46,279 nt of DNA from an uncultured Oscillospiraceae bacterium (lineage in GTDB: Bacteria; Bacillota; Clostridia; Oscillospirales; Oscillospiraceae), in NCBI GenBank assembly GCA_934565795.1, contig CAKTIM010000017.1:1-46279 (forward strand), written 5' to 3'. The notes beneath the pieces were generated by a model that searched no databases, was not told the origin of the DNA, and worked only from the letters and a program-made list of their open reading frames with translations. Shown one piece after another: positions 17,955 to 27,314 of this stretch. Numbering within the stretch: position 1 is the first letter of the stretch; every line of letters begins with the position of its first letter. Both the position numbers and the translations under genes were made by a program.

Positions 17955-18390
17955 TCTTAAAGAGTACATTGAATGGGAAGCACCCCTCCGTAGGGGCGGA
18001 TACAAGCCGACCCGCAGCGTCGCGGAATTGAGCTGTCAGTTGAATGAACATTACCAAAAGTTTCTGAGTTCGTAGGGGGCGGCAATTTGTCGCCCCGCCG
18101 GGTACCGGGATTGAGCGGTTCGGCTGTACGGCTCACGTTCGTTGGCTTTCGGGCGGCTAATATCCGATGAATCAATTGTATGATTGCCACTGGCAATCAT
18201 TGATATTTTGATTCGCTGCGCTCTGCAACACCCCTCAGGGAAGCTTGGGGGGATGTATACTTGAGGGTATACGTTGTTCTTTACTGCTTCCTAAACCGTC
18301 GGGTTGAGGGTCGGCAGATTGCCGACCCCTACGGGGGCGGTGGTTTTTTCAGTTCAAATGACAGTGCTGGCAGGGGCTCCTCTATACACC
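17955..18390. repeat. Composite intergenic repeat cluster A
   Basis: No gene is supported between the GH29 stop and aspS. The stretch holds short hairpins shared with clusters B (39.06-39.75 kb) and C (42.7-43.3 kb): GGGGCGGC/GTCGCCCC at 18076-18096, a perfect 21-bp palindrome with TGATTGCCA arms at 18180-18200, and GGGTCGGC/GCCGACCC at 18308-18328. It also has a GTATAC-containing stretch followed by GTTGTTCTTTACTGC. The palindrome block is in the opposite orientation to that in cluster C. Confidence 0.8.
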
Positions 18391-18434
18391 AAACCCGCAG
18401 GCTCTCTGTTGTGGGAGCCTGCGGGTTCTTTTAT
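18391..18434. terminator. Hairpin terminator downstream of aspS
   Basis: A 13-bp stem, AACCCGCAGGCTC with its complement, has a 10-base loop. The T-rich side (CTTTTATTTATT) faces the plus direction. On the aspS strand only TTT follows, so termination there may be weaker. Confidence 0.65.
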
Positions 18435-20207
18435 TTATTCTTCGGTTTTCAGGGCGATATGCACGTCGTCCAGCTGTTTCTGGTCGACGGTGCTGGGGGC
18501 GCCCATCATCAGGTCCTGGGCGTTTTTGTTCATGGGGAAGGTGATGACCTCGCGGATGCTCTCCTCGCCGGTGAGCAGCATGATCAGGCGGTCAACGCCG
18601 GGGGCAGCGCCGGCATGGGGGGGCGCGCCGTAGGTGAAGGCGTTGTACATGGCGGGGAACTTGGCCTTGACGGCCTCCTCGCCCAGGCCCACCATCTGGA
18701 AGGCCTTGACCATGATCTCCGGGTCGTGGTTCCGCACCGCGCCGGAGGCGCACTCATAGCCGTTGCACACCAGGTCATACTGGTTGGCGTTGACGGCCAG
18801 CAGCTTCTCGGTATCGCCCTCGGCATCCTCCAGGGCCTTCAGGCCGCCCTGGGGCATGGAGAAGGGGTTGTGGCAGAATTCCAGCTGGCCGGATTCCTCG
18901 CCGATCTCGTACATGGGGAAGTCCACGATCCAGCACAGGGCGTACTGCTCCTCGTCGAAGTGGCCGGGAACACGGCGGCCCAGCAGGATACGGATGACGC
19001 CTGCGGTTTTCTGGGCGGCGGACTTCTTTCCTGCGGCCATGCACACGAAGCTGCCGGGCTTCAGGCCCAGGCGCTCCTTCAGCGCTTCGCCGCACTCGCC
19101 CAGGAATTTGGAAATGCCGCCGGTGAGGTTGCCATTTTCGTCCACCTTGACCCAGCAGGCCTTGTTGCCGGTCTGCACCTCTACGTCGGTCAGCAGCTTA
19201 TCGATCCACTTGCGGGGCTGATTGAAATCCTCCACCGCCACGGCCTTGACCACCGCGCCCTCGAAGGGGCCGAAGCCGCAGCCCTGCACCACGTCGGAAA
19301 TGTCCTGGATCTCCAGGTCGATGCGCAGGTCGGGCTTGTCGGAGCCATAGCGCTCCATGGCCTCGTTATAGGGGATGTGCCGCCAGGGAGCCTGGGCCAC
19401 CCGCTTGAATTTGCCGAACTTCTCATAGACCGGCTGCAAGACGGTCTCCAGGGTCTCCAGCACGTCCTCCTGGGAGGCGAAGGCCATCTCCATATCCAGC
19501 TGATAGAATTCGCCGGGGGTACGGTCGGCCCGGGCGTCCTCATCCCGGAAGCAGGGGGCGATCTGGAAATATTTGTCAAAGCCGGAGGTCATCAGCAGCT
19601 GCTTGAACTGCTGGGGGGCCTGGGGCAGGGCATAGAACTTGCCGGGGTGATTCCGGGCGGGCACCAGGTAATCCCGCGCGCCCTCGGGGCTGGAGGAGGT
19701 GAGGATGGGGGTGGTGATCTCCAGGAAGCCCTGCTCGGTCATCAGCCGCCGCAGCTCGGCGACCACCTGGCAGCGCAGCACGATATTGGACTTGACGGCG
19801 GGGTTGCGCAGATCCAGGAAGCGGTATTTCAGGCGGGTATTCTCGTCGGCGTCCCGGCTCTTGTTGATCTCGAAGGGGAGCTGGTTGTGGAAGCACTTGC
19901 CCAGCACCTCAATTTTTTCGGGCACCACTTCAATATCGCCGGTGGGCAGCTTGGGGTTCTTGCTCTCCCGCTCCCGGACGGTGCCGGTGACGGAAATGGT
20001 GGACTCTTTATTGATGGGCTTGACCAGCTTCATCATGTCCTCGGTCTCCACCACCACCTGCGTGGTGCCGTAATAATCCCGCAGGACGAGAAACGCAAAA
20101 TTGGAGCCGACCTCCCGGACATTTTCCAGCCAGCCGACCAGGGTGACCTGCCTGCCCACGTCGCCAATGCGCAGCTGGCCGCAGGTATGGGTTCTGGATT
20201 GCTTCAT
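18435..20207 (-). CDS. aspS: Aspartyl-tRNA synthetase
   Basis: This 590-residue class IIb synthetase is of bacterial type. The N-terminal OB-fold anticodon domain (about 1-105) contains GWLENVREVG. The catalytic core has class II motif 2 (FRDEDARADRTPGEFYQLD), and a bacterial GAD insertion lies in the middle. Motif 3 is GVDRLIMLLTGEESIREVITFP. It charges tRNA-Asp; whether it also charges tRNA-Asn cannot be judged here. The length is normal. A promoter lies just upstream, overlapping the end of the next gene, so it is probably transcribed alone. Confidence 0.97.
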   Translation of the reverse strand: MKQSRTHTCGQLRIGDVGRQVTLVGWLENVREVGSNFAFLVLRDYYGTTQVVVETEDMMKLVKPINKESTISVTGTVRERESKNPKLPTGDIEVVPEKIEVLGKCFHNQLPFEINKSRDADENTRLKYRFLDLRNPAVKSNIVLRCQVVAELRRLMTEQGFLEITTPILTSSSPEGARDYLVPARNHPGKFYALPQAPQQFKQLLMTSGFDKYFQIAPCFRDEDARADRTPGEFYQLDMEMAFASQEDVLETLETVLQPVYEKFGKFKRVAQAPWRHIPYNEAMERYGSDKPDLRIDLEIQDISDVVQGCGFGPFEGAVVKAVAVEDFNQPRKWIDKLLTDVEVQTGNKACWVKVDENGNLTGGISKFLGECGEALKERLGLKPGSFVCMAAGKKSAAQKTAGVIRILLGRRVPGHFDEEQYALCWIVDFPMYEIGEESGQLEFCHNPFSMPQGGLKALEDAEGDTEKLLAVNANQYDLVCNGYECASGAVRNHDPEIMVKAFQMVGLGEEAVKAKFPAMYNAFTYGAPPHAGAAPGVDRLIMLLTGEESIREVITFPMNKNAQDLMMGAPSTVDQKQLDDVHIALKTEE

Positions 20208-20245
20208 AGATAAAGCCTCTCTTGTCTGTAAAATTCGGTGCCCCT

Positions 20246-20274
20246 ATTTTCTCACAATGCCGTAAAAATGTCAA
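20246..20274 (-). promoter_or_regulatory. Likely aspS promoter
   Basis: On the minus strand a perfect TTGACA (20269-20274) is followed after 17 bases by GAAAAT (20246-20251). The -35 overlaps the stop codon of the acyltransferase gene. No T-box leader features are visible in the short leader. Confidence 0.6.
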
Positions 20275-20978
20275 TACGGTATGCTCTTCAAAAAGGCCTC
20301 CATGCTTTCAAAAGCGGGGGTATGCACCTTTATTTGTTCCTTGGAGAATTCGTAATTTCCCACCAGACGCATCTGTCCGTCCCACAGTGGCGGAAGCCGA
20401 TCCGGGTCGGCGGAAAACAGCCAGAAGAATTCATGCAGCGCCCGCTCATCCGGCTCTCTGCCATAACGCTGGCGGTACAGCTGCACCAGCTCCCGGGCCT
20501 CCTGCAATTGGGCCGCGCGCCGCTTCTGCCGGTACGCTTCCAGGGACATAATCACCTTGCAGGGGTTGCCTGCTGCCACGGTGTTGGCAGGAATGTCGTG
20601 GGTCACCACGGAGCCCGCGCCGATGATCACATTGTCGCCGATGTGCACGCCCTTCAAAATGGTGGCGTTCATCCCCAGAAATACATTGCTGCCGATCCGC
20701 ACCGCCCCGGCGGAGCCGAGAATTTCGCCATAGGCTCCTTTCAGCACAGACCAATCATAGCCGTGGGTGAGCACGGTGACACCCTTGGTGATTTGCACGT
20801 TGCTGCCAATCTCGATCAGCCAGGGGCGGGTTTCATCCAGGGTTACGGTTCCTGGCGCGAACACTACCGTGTTTTCCCCGATTTTCATCCCCAGGCTGCG
20901 CAGCCGGTTGAGGTAGATATCCGAATCCGTCTGATTCCCATACCGTATCTTTCGCCGGAGCCGTCCGATCAGGCCCAT
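20271..20978 (-). CDS. Hexapeptide-repeat acyltransferase (left-handed beta-helix)
   Basis: This 235-residue cytoplasmic protein has isoleucine-patch hexapeptide repeats from about residue 30 to 150 (for example IGSNVQITKGVTV, VRIGSNVFLGMNATIL, VHIGDNVIIGAGSVV). It has the conserved THDIPANTVAAGNPCKVI ending of the acetyltransferase helix, then an alpha-helical C-terminal extension of about 85 residues. Such enzymes usually transfer acetyl groups to sugars or cell-surface polysaccharide precursors; the acceptor cannot be told. The second ATG (20978) has better spacing from AGGAGGG than the first (20984). It is divergent from the RsmF-type gene, with a MITE copy between them. Confidence 0.85.
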   Translation of the reverse strand: MGLIGRLRRKIRYGNQTDSDIYLNRLRSLGMKIGENTVVFAPGTVTLDETRPWLIEIGSNVQITKGVTVLTHGYDWSVLKGAYGEILGSAGAVRIGSNVFLGMNATILKGVHIGDNVIIGAGSVVTHDIPANTVAAGNPCKVIMSLEAYRQKRRAAQLQEARELVQLYRQRYGREPDERALHEFFWLFSADPDRLPPLWDGQMRLVGNYEFSKEQIKVHTPAFESMEAFLKSIPY

Positions 20979-21008
20979 GCGCATCCCTCCTCTTTCCTTT
21001 TTTATTCT

Positions 21009-21173
21009 AAGGAACCTCTGAATAAATCGTCTGCGGCTGAGCAGCGGATCTTTTTCCCCAGCTGTGCAGTATCAAAAGTGGGAAATACACAAAGTATTCC
21101 TCCACTTTTGATACTTTCATCTGGTGAAAAATCTCTCGCTGTCAGCTCTTGCCGATTTAATCAGAGTTTTCCT
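21009..21173 (+). repeat. MITE-like structured repeat, copy 2 (upstream of the RsmF-type gene)
   Basis: This 165-bp copy is the same length as copy 1 and close to its reverse complement, so it has the same orientation relative to the gene downstream. In the central hairpin the arms read AAAGTGG and CCACTTT where copy 1 has AAAGCGG and CCGCTTT, which is a paired change. It ends about 105 bp before the methyltransferase start. Both copies are followed on the right by an ATTATACC string. Confidence 0.85.
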
Positions 21174-21279
21174 AATTATACCGCCAAAGTACCGGGATTA
21201 CAAGGCCCGCTTGAAATTCTGCCCGAAAAATGGTATGATGACTTTTACCCGACACCCCACCCGCACTTGGAGGAGATTC

Positions 21280-22569
21280 ATGCTGCCAGAAGAATTTTTA
21301 GCCCGGATGCGCGCCCAGCTGGGCGGCGAATATGAGGAATATCTGCGCGCCCTCCAGCGGCCCCGGGCGGTGGCGCTGCGGTTCAATCCCCTGAAAGGGG
21401 AGGCCCCCGATCTGCCCTTTGTCCGCGAGCCGGTGCCCTGGGAGCCGCAGGGGTTTTATTATGATCCCCAGGCCCGGCCGGGGCTGCATGTATACCACGA
21501 GGCGGGCGTATATTACCTACAGGAGGCCAGCGCCATGGCCCCCGCCGCCCTGCTGGATCCCCAGCCGGGAGAGCTGATCTGCGACCTGTGCGCCGCGCCG
21601 GGGGGAAAATCCACCCAGATCGCCGGGCGGATGGGGGGCAGCGGACTGCTGGTGAGCAACGAGATCCACCCCAAGCGGGCGAAGATTCTGTCGCGCAACA
21701 TCGAGCGACTGGGCATTGCCAACGCGGTGGTGACCAACGAGTCCCCCGCCGCCCTGGCGGAGCGGATGCCGGAATTTTTCCACCGGGTGATGGTGGATGC
21801 CCCCTGCTCCGGCGAGGGAATGTTCCGCAAGGAGGAGGCCGCCGTCACCGACTGGAGCGTAGAAACGGTGCAAATGTGCGCCCGGCGGCAGGCGGAGATT
21901 CTGGACTGCGCGGCAAGGCTCCTGCGCCCCGGCGGGCGTCTGGTATACTCCACCTGTACCTTCGCCCCGGAGGAGGATGAGGAGGCGGTGACCGCCTTCC
22001 TGGCCCGCCACCCGGATTTTACATTGGAGCCGGTGGCGGCTCCCTGGTTCCAGGAGAGCGTCCCCGGCATGTACCGCCTGTGGCCCCACAAGCTGCGGGG
22101 AGAGGGACATTTTGCCGCCGTGCTGCGTAAGATGGGCTGTAGCGACGCCCCCGCCGCCGTTTTCTCCGGCCCGGCGCTGCCCCAGAGTGTCCGGCGCTTC
22201 CTGGAGGAGCTGGGTATCCGGCTGCCGCCGGGGCAGGCGGTAAGCTTCGGCGAGGCCCTTTTCTGGATGCCGTCCCAGATGCCGCCGCTGCACCGGCTGA
22301 AGGTGCTGCGGGCCGGGCTGGAGCTGGGCACGGTGAAGAAGGATCGCTTTGAGCCGGCCCACGCCCTGGCGCTGTGGCTTTCCGGCTGCGCGCGGGCGCT
22401 TTCCCTGCCCCCGGACGGCCCTCAGATCGCCGCCTATCTTCACGGCGAGGCGCTGCCCTGCGCCGACAGAGGCTGGCTGCTGGTAAAGGCCGGGGCCTAT
22501 CCCATCGGCTGGGGCAAGGGGGACGGCAGCCTTTTGAAGAACCACTACCCCAAGGGTTTACGCAAATAA
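21280..22569 (+). CDS. rRNA (cytosine-C5)-methyltransferase, RsmF/NOP2-Sun family
   Basis: This 429-residue enzyme has a SAM-binding Rossmann domain (LICDLCAAPGGKSTQIA) and the two family cysteines: the release Cys in VDAPCSGEGMFRK and the catalytic Cys in YSTCTFAPEE. A C-terminal RsmF-like region holds GWGKGDG. Start ATG 21280 has GGAGGA just before it. An upstream in-frame extension beginning MKNLSLSALADLIR comes from the MITE and is not supported. The N-terminal PLP-EEFLARM stretch matches the usual start of such proteins. It probably methylates 16S rRNA; the exact base is not shown by the sequence. Confidence 0.92.
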   Translation: MLPEEFLARMRAQLGGEYEEYLRALQRPRAVALRFNPLKGEAPDLPFVREPVPWEPQGFYYDPQARPGLHVYHEAGVYYLQEASAMAPAALLDPQPGELICDLCAAPGGKSTQIAGRMGGSGLLVSNEIHPKRAKILSRNIERLGIANAVVTNESPAALAERMPEFFHRVMVDAPCSGEGMFRKEEAAVTDWSVETVQMCARRQAEILDCAARLLRPGGRLVYSTCTFAPEEDEEAVTAFLARHPDFTLEPVAAPWFQESVPGMYRLWPHKLRGEGHFAAVLRKMGCSDAPAAVFSGPALPQSVRRFLEELGIRLPPGQAVSFGEALFWMPSQMPPLHRLKVLRAGLELGTVKKDRFEPAHALALWLSGCARALSLPPDGPQIAAYLHGEALPCADRGWLLVKAGAYPIGWGKGDGSLLKNHYPKGLRK

Positions 22570-22573
22570 ATTC

Positions 22574-22602
22574 TTTACAGAATCGCCATTCTATGATAGT
22601 AT
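22574..22602 (+). promoter_or_regulatory. murA promoter
   Basis: TTTACA (22574-22579), a 17-base spacer and TAGTAT (22597-22602) lie directly after the methyltransferase stop and about 50 bp before the murA start. Confidence 0.7.
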
Positions 22603-22653
22603 AAAAACCTAGTCCGCATTTTGCCCGAAATTATCGCAGGGAGAGGATTATTC

Positions 22654-23919
22654 TTGGCAATATATGAAATCACCGGCGGCACGCCCCTGAACGGCTCCGT
22701 CACCATCAGCGGCGCGAAGAACGCGGCCGTGGCCATTCTGCCCGCGGCGCTGCTGGTCAGCGGCAAGTGCCGAATTGAGAATATTCCCGATATTTCCGAC
22801 GTACGTATCCTGCTGGACATTCTGGACGGAATGGGCGCGGATGTTCACTGTCCCGGCCCCCATGTGGTGGAGATCGACTGCACCGCCGTCCACTGCACCG
22901 AGCCGAACCGGGATCTGGTGCAGGAGATCCGCGCCAGCTATTATCTCATGGGCGCGCTGCTTGGCCGCTTCGGCCAGGCCCACGTGGCGCTGCCCGGCGG
23001 ATGCAGCTTTGCCTCCCGCCCCATCGATCAGCACGTCAAGGGCTTCCTGGCCCTGGGCGCGGATGTGGAGGAGACCGAGGACTACGTGGCCCTGAAAGCC
23101 GGCCCCGACGGCCTGCAGGGCAATCGGATCAGCCTGGACATGGCGTCGGTGGGCGCCACGGTGAACATTATGATCGCCGCCACCCTGCTCCCCGGCCAGA
23201 CCATCATTGAAAACGCCGCCAAGGAGCCGCATATCGTCGACCTGGCCAACTTCCTCAATACCATGGGCGCGCGCATCTCCGGCGCGGGCACCGACACCGT
23301 CAAGATTCGCGGGGTCAACGCCCTGCGCGGCGGCACCTATACCATCATCCCCGACCAGATCGAGGCGGGTACTTACCTGGCCGCCGTCACCGCCACCGGC
23401 GGCAACGTGCTGGTGCAGAACGTGATTCCCAAGCATCTGGAGTGCATTACCAGCAAATTGCAGGATCTGGGCGCGCGGGTGGTTCCCTTTGACGATTCCA
23501 TCCGCATCATCAGCAACCGCCGCCTGCGTCCCTCCACCGCCAAAACCAGCCCCTATCCCGGCTTCCCCACGGATATGCAGGCCCAGGTGTGCGTGTGCAT
23601 GGCCCTGGCCAGCGGCACCAGCCGCCTGACCGAGTCGGTATACGAGACCCGCTTCTTCGGCTACTGCTCCGAGCTGGAGAGCATGGGCGCGAAGATTTCC
23701 ATTGAAAATAAAACCGCCACCGTCATCGGCGTGGATCACCTGAACGGCGCCACCGTCTCCGCCCACGACCTGCGGGCCGGAGCCGCCCTGGTCATCGCAG
23801 GCCTGGCCGCCCACGGCGTCACCCACGTCCAGAACATCCACTTCGTCGAACGCGGCTACGAAGACCTGATCGGCAAACTCACCGCCCTGGGCGCAGACAT
23901 CAAGCGCATCGAGGAATAG
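22654..23919 (+). CDS. murA: UDP-N-acetylglucosamine 1-carboxyvinyltransferase
   Basis: This 421-residue enzyme catalyses the first committed step of peptidoglycan synthesis, adding enolpyruvate to UDP-GlcNAc. It shows the family start SGAKNAAVAILPA, the active-site loop LPGGCSF with Cys117 (the fosfomycin target), and conserved segments such as RADLRAG-like HDLRAGAALVIAGLA near the end. The start is the TTG at 22654: AGGGAGAGG lies 7 bases before it, and the predicted N-terminus (LAIYEITGG) aligns with family starts. The TTG at 22621 lacks a ribosome site. A terminator follows. Confidence 0.95.
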   Translation: MAIYEITGGTPLNGSVTISGAKNAAVAILPAALLVSGKCRIENIPDISDVRILLDILDGMGADVHCPGPHVVEIDCTAVHCTEPNRDLVQEIRASYYLMGALLGRFGQAHVALPGGCSFASRPIDQHVKGFLALGADVEETEDYVALKAGPDGLQGNRISLDMASVGATVNIMIAATLLPGQTIIENAAKEPHIVDLANFLNTMGARISGAGTDTVKIRGVNALRGGTYTIIPDQIEAGTYLAAVTATGGNVLVQNVIPKHLECITSKLQDLGARVVPFDDSIRIISNRRLRPSTAKTSPYPGFPTDMQAQVCVCMALASGTSRLTESVYETRFFGYCSELESMGAKISIENKTATVIGVDHLNGATVSAHDLRAGAALVIAGLAAHGVTHVQNIHFVERGYEDLIGKLTALGADIKRIEE

Positions 23920-23945
23920 CCGGAGGCATTTACGGTTTAAAATTT

Positions 23946-23997
23946 AAAAGGCGAATTTGCCCAAAGCCCACCAAGGCTTGCGCAAATTCGCCTTTTT
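23946..23997. terminator. Terminator after murA
   Basis: A 15-bp stem (AAAAGGCGAATTTGC with its complement) with an inner AAGCC/GGCTT pairing ends in TTTTT. It serves murA and, by its A-run, may serve the convergent YD-repeat gene. Confidence 0.85.
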
Positions 23998-24074
23998 GAT
24001 TTCTTCATCCCCCTCGGGGGCAGAAGCTTTTCCTTCCGCCAAAACCGTGAGGCTTCGGGCGGTGGGGATTGGGC

Positions 24075-24971
24075 CTACGGGGCGGTATAGGTAAATTCGT
24101 ACGTGGCATCATCGTAGCTTACTCTTGTCAAATACCCGTCCTGAATGTCAAATGTGGGCGTCAATCCGGCAAAGAAGGAGAAAACGTAGCCGGAGGTTGG
24201 CTCCGGGTACTGCACATCCACATACATCGTCTCTTCGCCGTTGTACTCCGATATCACAACAAAGGGAGCGTAGTCATAGCTGTATTCGAAGGTTAAAACG
24301 GACGTCTCTCCGAAGTTCCAATCGGAGGTCACCGTTTTTTCGGTTACACGCCCAAGGGAGTCATAGGTGTAGGCGCTTTCCTCCGTGCCCACCATATCGC
24401 CGTGGAATATCTTTTTGGACAGGGATGTCAGCTGCCCGTCCTGGTCATAGGTGTAGACGGCTGTATCGCCATTTTCGCCGGTTGTCCGGGTCAGTCTTCC
24501 GCTTTCGTCATATTCGCAGGTGTAGCGCAGCTCCTGGCCGTCGAATCCCCACTCGCTCCAGCCGGTCAGCAGGCCTGCGGAGGAATACCGATACTCCGTC
24601 TTGAGAATTGCGTCGCCCTCTTCCTGGTAGCTCTCCAGATTCCCAAGGCTGTCATAGCAGAAGTAATATTTCAAGCTGCGGTCTCCTGTATCGGCGCGCA
24701 GCTGGTTGGAAAAGGCAGCCAGCATTCCGTTGTCGTCATACTGGAAGAGGCTTTGACTGACCGCACCGTCGGAGCTGGTATAATCCACTTGGACGAGCTG
24801 CGCTCCGTCTGAACACTCGGGCAGCAAAACACCGCCCGTTTGCAGCAGCATCAGCGTGTTTGAAGCGGCTGCCGCATCGGCCTTCACCGTGAACGCGCTT
24901 ATTGCAAGGCAGAAGCTGCACCCCAGTAAAAACAGAAGATTTTTCACATTTAAACACAGTTTTCGTTTCAT
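24075..24971 (-). CDS. Secreted YD-repeat (Rhs-like) protein
   Basis: This 298-residue protein has a long signal peptide ending near AVK-ADA (about residue 33). Several YD-type repeats follow, of the form Y-x-YD-x-x-G-x-L (FQYDDNGML, FCYDSLGNL, YRYSSAGLL, CEYDESGRL, YTYDQDGQL, YTYDSLGRV). It is far shorter than Rhs toxins, and no C-terminal toxin domain or wall anchor is visible. GGAGG lies 9 bases before the ATG. It lies 71 bp after the Ser/Thr kinase gene on the same strand, so the two probably share a transcript. Its role is unknown; a sugar-binding or surface role is possible. Confidence 0.8.
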   Translation of the reverse strand: MKRKLCLNVKNLLFLLGCSFCLAISAFTVKADAAAASNTLMLLQTGGVLLPECSDGAQLVQVDYTSSDGAVSQSLFQYDDNGMLAAFSNQLRADTGDRSLKYYFCYDSLGNLESYQEEGDAILKTEYRYSSAGLLTGWSEWGFDGQELRYTCEYDESGRLTRTTGENGDTAVYTYDQDGQLTSLSKKIFHGDMVGTEESAYTYDSLGRVTEKTVTSDWNFGETSVLTFEYSYDYAPFVVISEYNGEETMYVDVQYPEPTSGYVFSFFAGLTPTFDIQDGYLTRVSYDDATYEFTYTAP

Positions 24972-25042
24972 TTATGATGATCCTCCCCATCGTAGAGTGT
25001 CTGTAAAATCCGTGATATCCTGGTATGTTTGATTTCGCGGCT

Positions 25043-27076
25043 TTATTGCGCGGAAATCCAGATGACGGGGCGAACCCCTGCATCCTGCCGGATAACCTCC
25101 CGTCCCTCGGTGCTGACACCGCCCAGGCTGGTGACGTAGGTTACATGGTCATTTAAAAAGCTGGTTGTCCGCAGCCACCACCAGCCCGTTCGGGTCTCGG
25201 TGCTGAAATAAGCGCCCTTGCCCCGTGCATATGCCGTTGGCGCGGTGCTGCGCGATGTGACAGAGGCAAACAGGTTCTCCGCCTCCTCCCGGCTGAGGAT
25301 GGAAACGCAATCGGAGGTACTTTCACCGCTGGAGGTCTTTGCCAGGTCATGGGCCGGATTCTCGTTGGTTACGGCAAGGATCTGCAACTGCTCCTCCGGG
25401 GTAAAGGCCGTGTCGAAAAATTCGTCATTCAGCCATTGGCGCAGAGAGCAGCGCTCCCAATCCACCGCCTCCAGCGCGTTGTGATAGGGCCTGCAGTCCA
25501 GGCAATATTTGCTGATGAGCATGACCCGGTCGTCCTCCTGCTTCAGCACGATCCACTCGATCGCCTCTGCACCGTTGCTGCGGTCATTATCCTGCTCGTA
25601 GGTGCCGAAGGAGACCTCCGAGCCGATCGGATACTCCCTGGCAGGCGCAGCGGTAGGCTCCGATGTGGGCGCAGTGGGTTCCGCCGTGGGTACGGTGGCT
25701 TCTGATGCAGGCATGGTGGGTTCTGCTGTGGGTACGGTTGCCTCCGATGCAGGTGCAGCGGGTTCCGACGTTGGCACGGTGGATTCCCCGGCAGAAGCAC
25801 GCTGCTCCAATTCCTCCGCTGTGGATTCCGGCAGTGGCTCCGTGGGGATTGGGGCTGTCTGCACCGCAGCGACCACCGCCGCTGCCGCCTGCGGTGTGGA
25901 GGTATCCCTCACGCTCTGAAAATAAAACGCCGCTGCCGCCCCTGCACAGAGAATGGGAAGCACAGCCAGAAGCACCCGCCGCTTTTTGCGGCTTTTTTCA
26001 GTGCCGGATGGCCGCTGTGCGTTTCCATCGGCATTGCCTTTTGCCGGGGCCTCCTGGGCGGGCTGCGCGGAGCCGGGCTGACGGGGATTCGTGCCGCTTC
26101 CCGGGAATGCGGGGGCTGTCGCGTAGGGATCCGACCGGGTGTATTGCGGCAGCCGGGCAGCGGGCACCGCCAGCTGCTCCAGCGCCCGCAGGAAAGCCGC
26201 CGCATCCTGGAAGCGATCCTCCGGCTTAAAGGCGCAGGCCTTCAGAATCACCTGTGCAAAGGCGGGGCTTGCATCTGACGGCGGCGGAACAGGGGTGCCG
26301 GACAGGCGCAGGGCGGTTTCCCTGCTGGTGATATAGGTCATTGCGGCAAAGGGCAGGCGGTTTTGGTTGCTCAACTCATACAGCACCAGACCAAGACTGT
26401 AGATATCCACCCGCTTGTCATAGCTGCCGATCATCTGCTCGGCTGGCCAATACTCGTAGGTTCCAATGCCGGTGCTGGCGGCGGCATCGGGGCAGGCATC
26501 CAGCACGCGGGAGACACCGAAGTCGCCAAGCTTGTAATCACCGTCTCTGTTGCGGAAGATGTTTCCGGGCTTTACATCCCGGTGAAGGATGTTCTTCTGA
26601 TGGCAGCGAATCAAGGCCCGGCAAATATCCATGCCGATTTTCTGAATCTCCGCCTCGGTGAACTTCCTTTCGCTGCGCATTTCGGTGCGCAGGTCTGTCA
26701 GCAGCTCCATGCGAATCAGCAGGTCACGGCCGAACCCGGTTTCATCAGACCAGTCCACAAAGGTATGATCCAGGTAATCCACGATGTTGGTATTGCCCCG
26801 CAGCTCGTCCATCAGCTGCACCTCCCGCTCTGCGGTGCGGCTGCATTCGGCGCAGGCGCGTTCGTATTCCTGCCTGCGGAACCTGGAGCAGTCGGCCATT
26901 GGTTCCGATTCCGCAATCAGGCTGACGACCTTCAGGGCGCTCTCGCCCCAGGAGGAATCCGTGCGCGTCAGGCGGAACACCGCCGTCTTTCCCCCGGAGC
27001 CGGAGCCAAGAAATTCCTTGATTTGCCAGTGGTCAAATACCTTGCCGTACTGCCGGCTTCTTGACTCAATGGACAT
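25043..27076 (-). CDS. Membrane Ser/Thr protein kinase with extracellular DUF6273-type domain
   Basis: This 677-residue kinase has a full catalytic domain (about 15-300): Gly loop GSGSGG at 24-29, Lys49 in ALKVV, catalytic HRDVKPGN at 165-172, DFG at 185-187, and PAEQM in place of APE at 211-215. A Pro-rich juxtamembrane stretch and a basic KSRKKRR precede one membrane helix (368-386). An outer Pro/Thr/Ser/Glu stalk (391-480) contains two exact or near-exact 14-residue repeats. The outer domain (481-677) matches DUF6273-type proteins and is almost the same as the secreted protein at 30347-31024. PASTA domains, usual in this kinase class, are absent. It probably senses an outside signal and phosphorylates cytoplasmic targets, including FHA or HTH partners encoded divergently. 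Confidence 0.92.
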   Translation of the reverse strand: MSIESRSRQYGKVFDHWQIKEFLGSGSGGKTAVFRLTRTDSSWGESALKVVSLIAESEPMADCSRFRRQEYERACAECSRTAEREVQLMDELRGNTNIVDYLDHTFVDWSDETGFGRDLLIRMELLTDLRTEMRSERKFTEAEIQKIGMDICRALIRCHQKNILHRDVKPGNIFRNRDGDYKLGDFGVSRVLDACPDAAASTGIGTYEYWPAEQMIGSYDKRVDIYSLGLVLYELSNQNRLPFAAMTYITSRETALRLSGTPVPPPSDASPAFAQVILKACAFKPEDRFQDAAAFLRALEQLAVPAARLPQYTRSDPYATAPAFPGSGTNPRQPGSAQPAQEAPAKGNADGNAQRPSGTEKSRKKRRVLLAVLPILCAGAAAAFYFQSVRDTSTPQAAAAVVAAVQTAPIPTEPLPESTAEELEQRASAGESTVPTSEPAAPASEATVPTAEPTMPASEATVPTAEPTAPTSEPTAAPAREYPIGSEVSFGTYEQDNDRSNGAEAIEWIVLKQEDDRVMLISKYCLDCRPYHNALEAVDWERCSLRQWLNDEFFDTAFTPEEQLQILAVTNENPAHDLAKTSSGESTSDCVSILSREEAENLFASVTSRSTAPTAYARGKGAYFSTETRTGWWWLRTTSFLNDHVTYVTSLGGVSTEGREVIRQDAGVRPVIWISAQ
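25670..25753 (-). repeat. Tandem 42-bp repeat in the kinase stalk
   Basis: Two adjacent 42-bp units encode the stalk sequence PASEATVPTAEPT plus one residue, at kinase residues 442-455 and 456-469. Shorter related pieces flank them. Such repeats can expand or shrink and so change stalk length. Confidence 0.7.
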
Positions 27077-27314
27077 AAACTCTCTCCCTCTCTTTCAACA
27101 TAACCTGCAATCATGCTACCATGTTTTTTGAGGTTTTTCAAGAGCTGCTGTGGAATTGCTATCGGTGAAAACAGGCGGCTTTACCGGGCAGCCCCGTATT
27201 TCAGCAAAGCAAATGCAGCGCTCTCATTTGCTTTGCGCCCCCTGCATCATTCATTCTACATCTCAGGCTTCCCGGTTTATCACACAAAGTTTCCCCGGCC
27301 GGGGAAACAGCGGC

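Noticed and set aside
17955..18390. CRISPR array
   Set aside because: The repeats are not evenly spaced, differ in length and are palindromic modules in mixed orientation; no cas genes are in the window.
18261..20213. Plus-strand open frame opposite aspS
   Set aside because: The AspRS motifs on the minus strand are unmistakable; the plus frame is a low-complexity shadow starting in repeat sequence.
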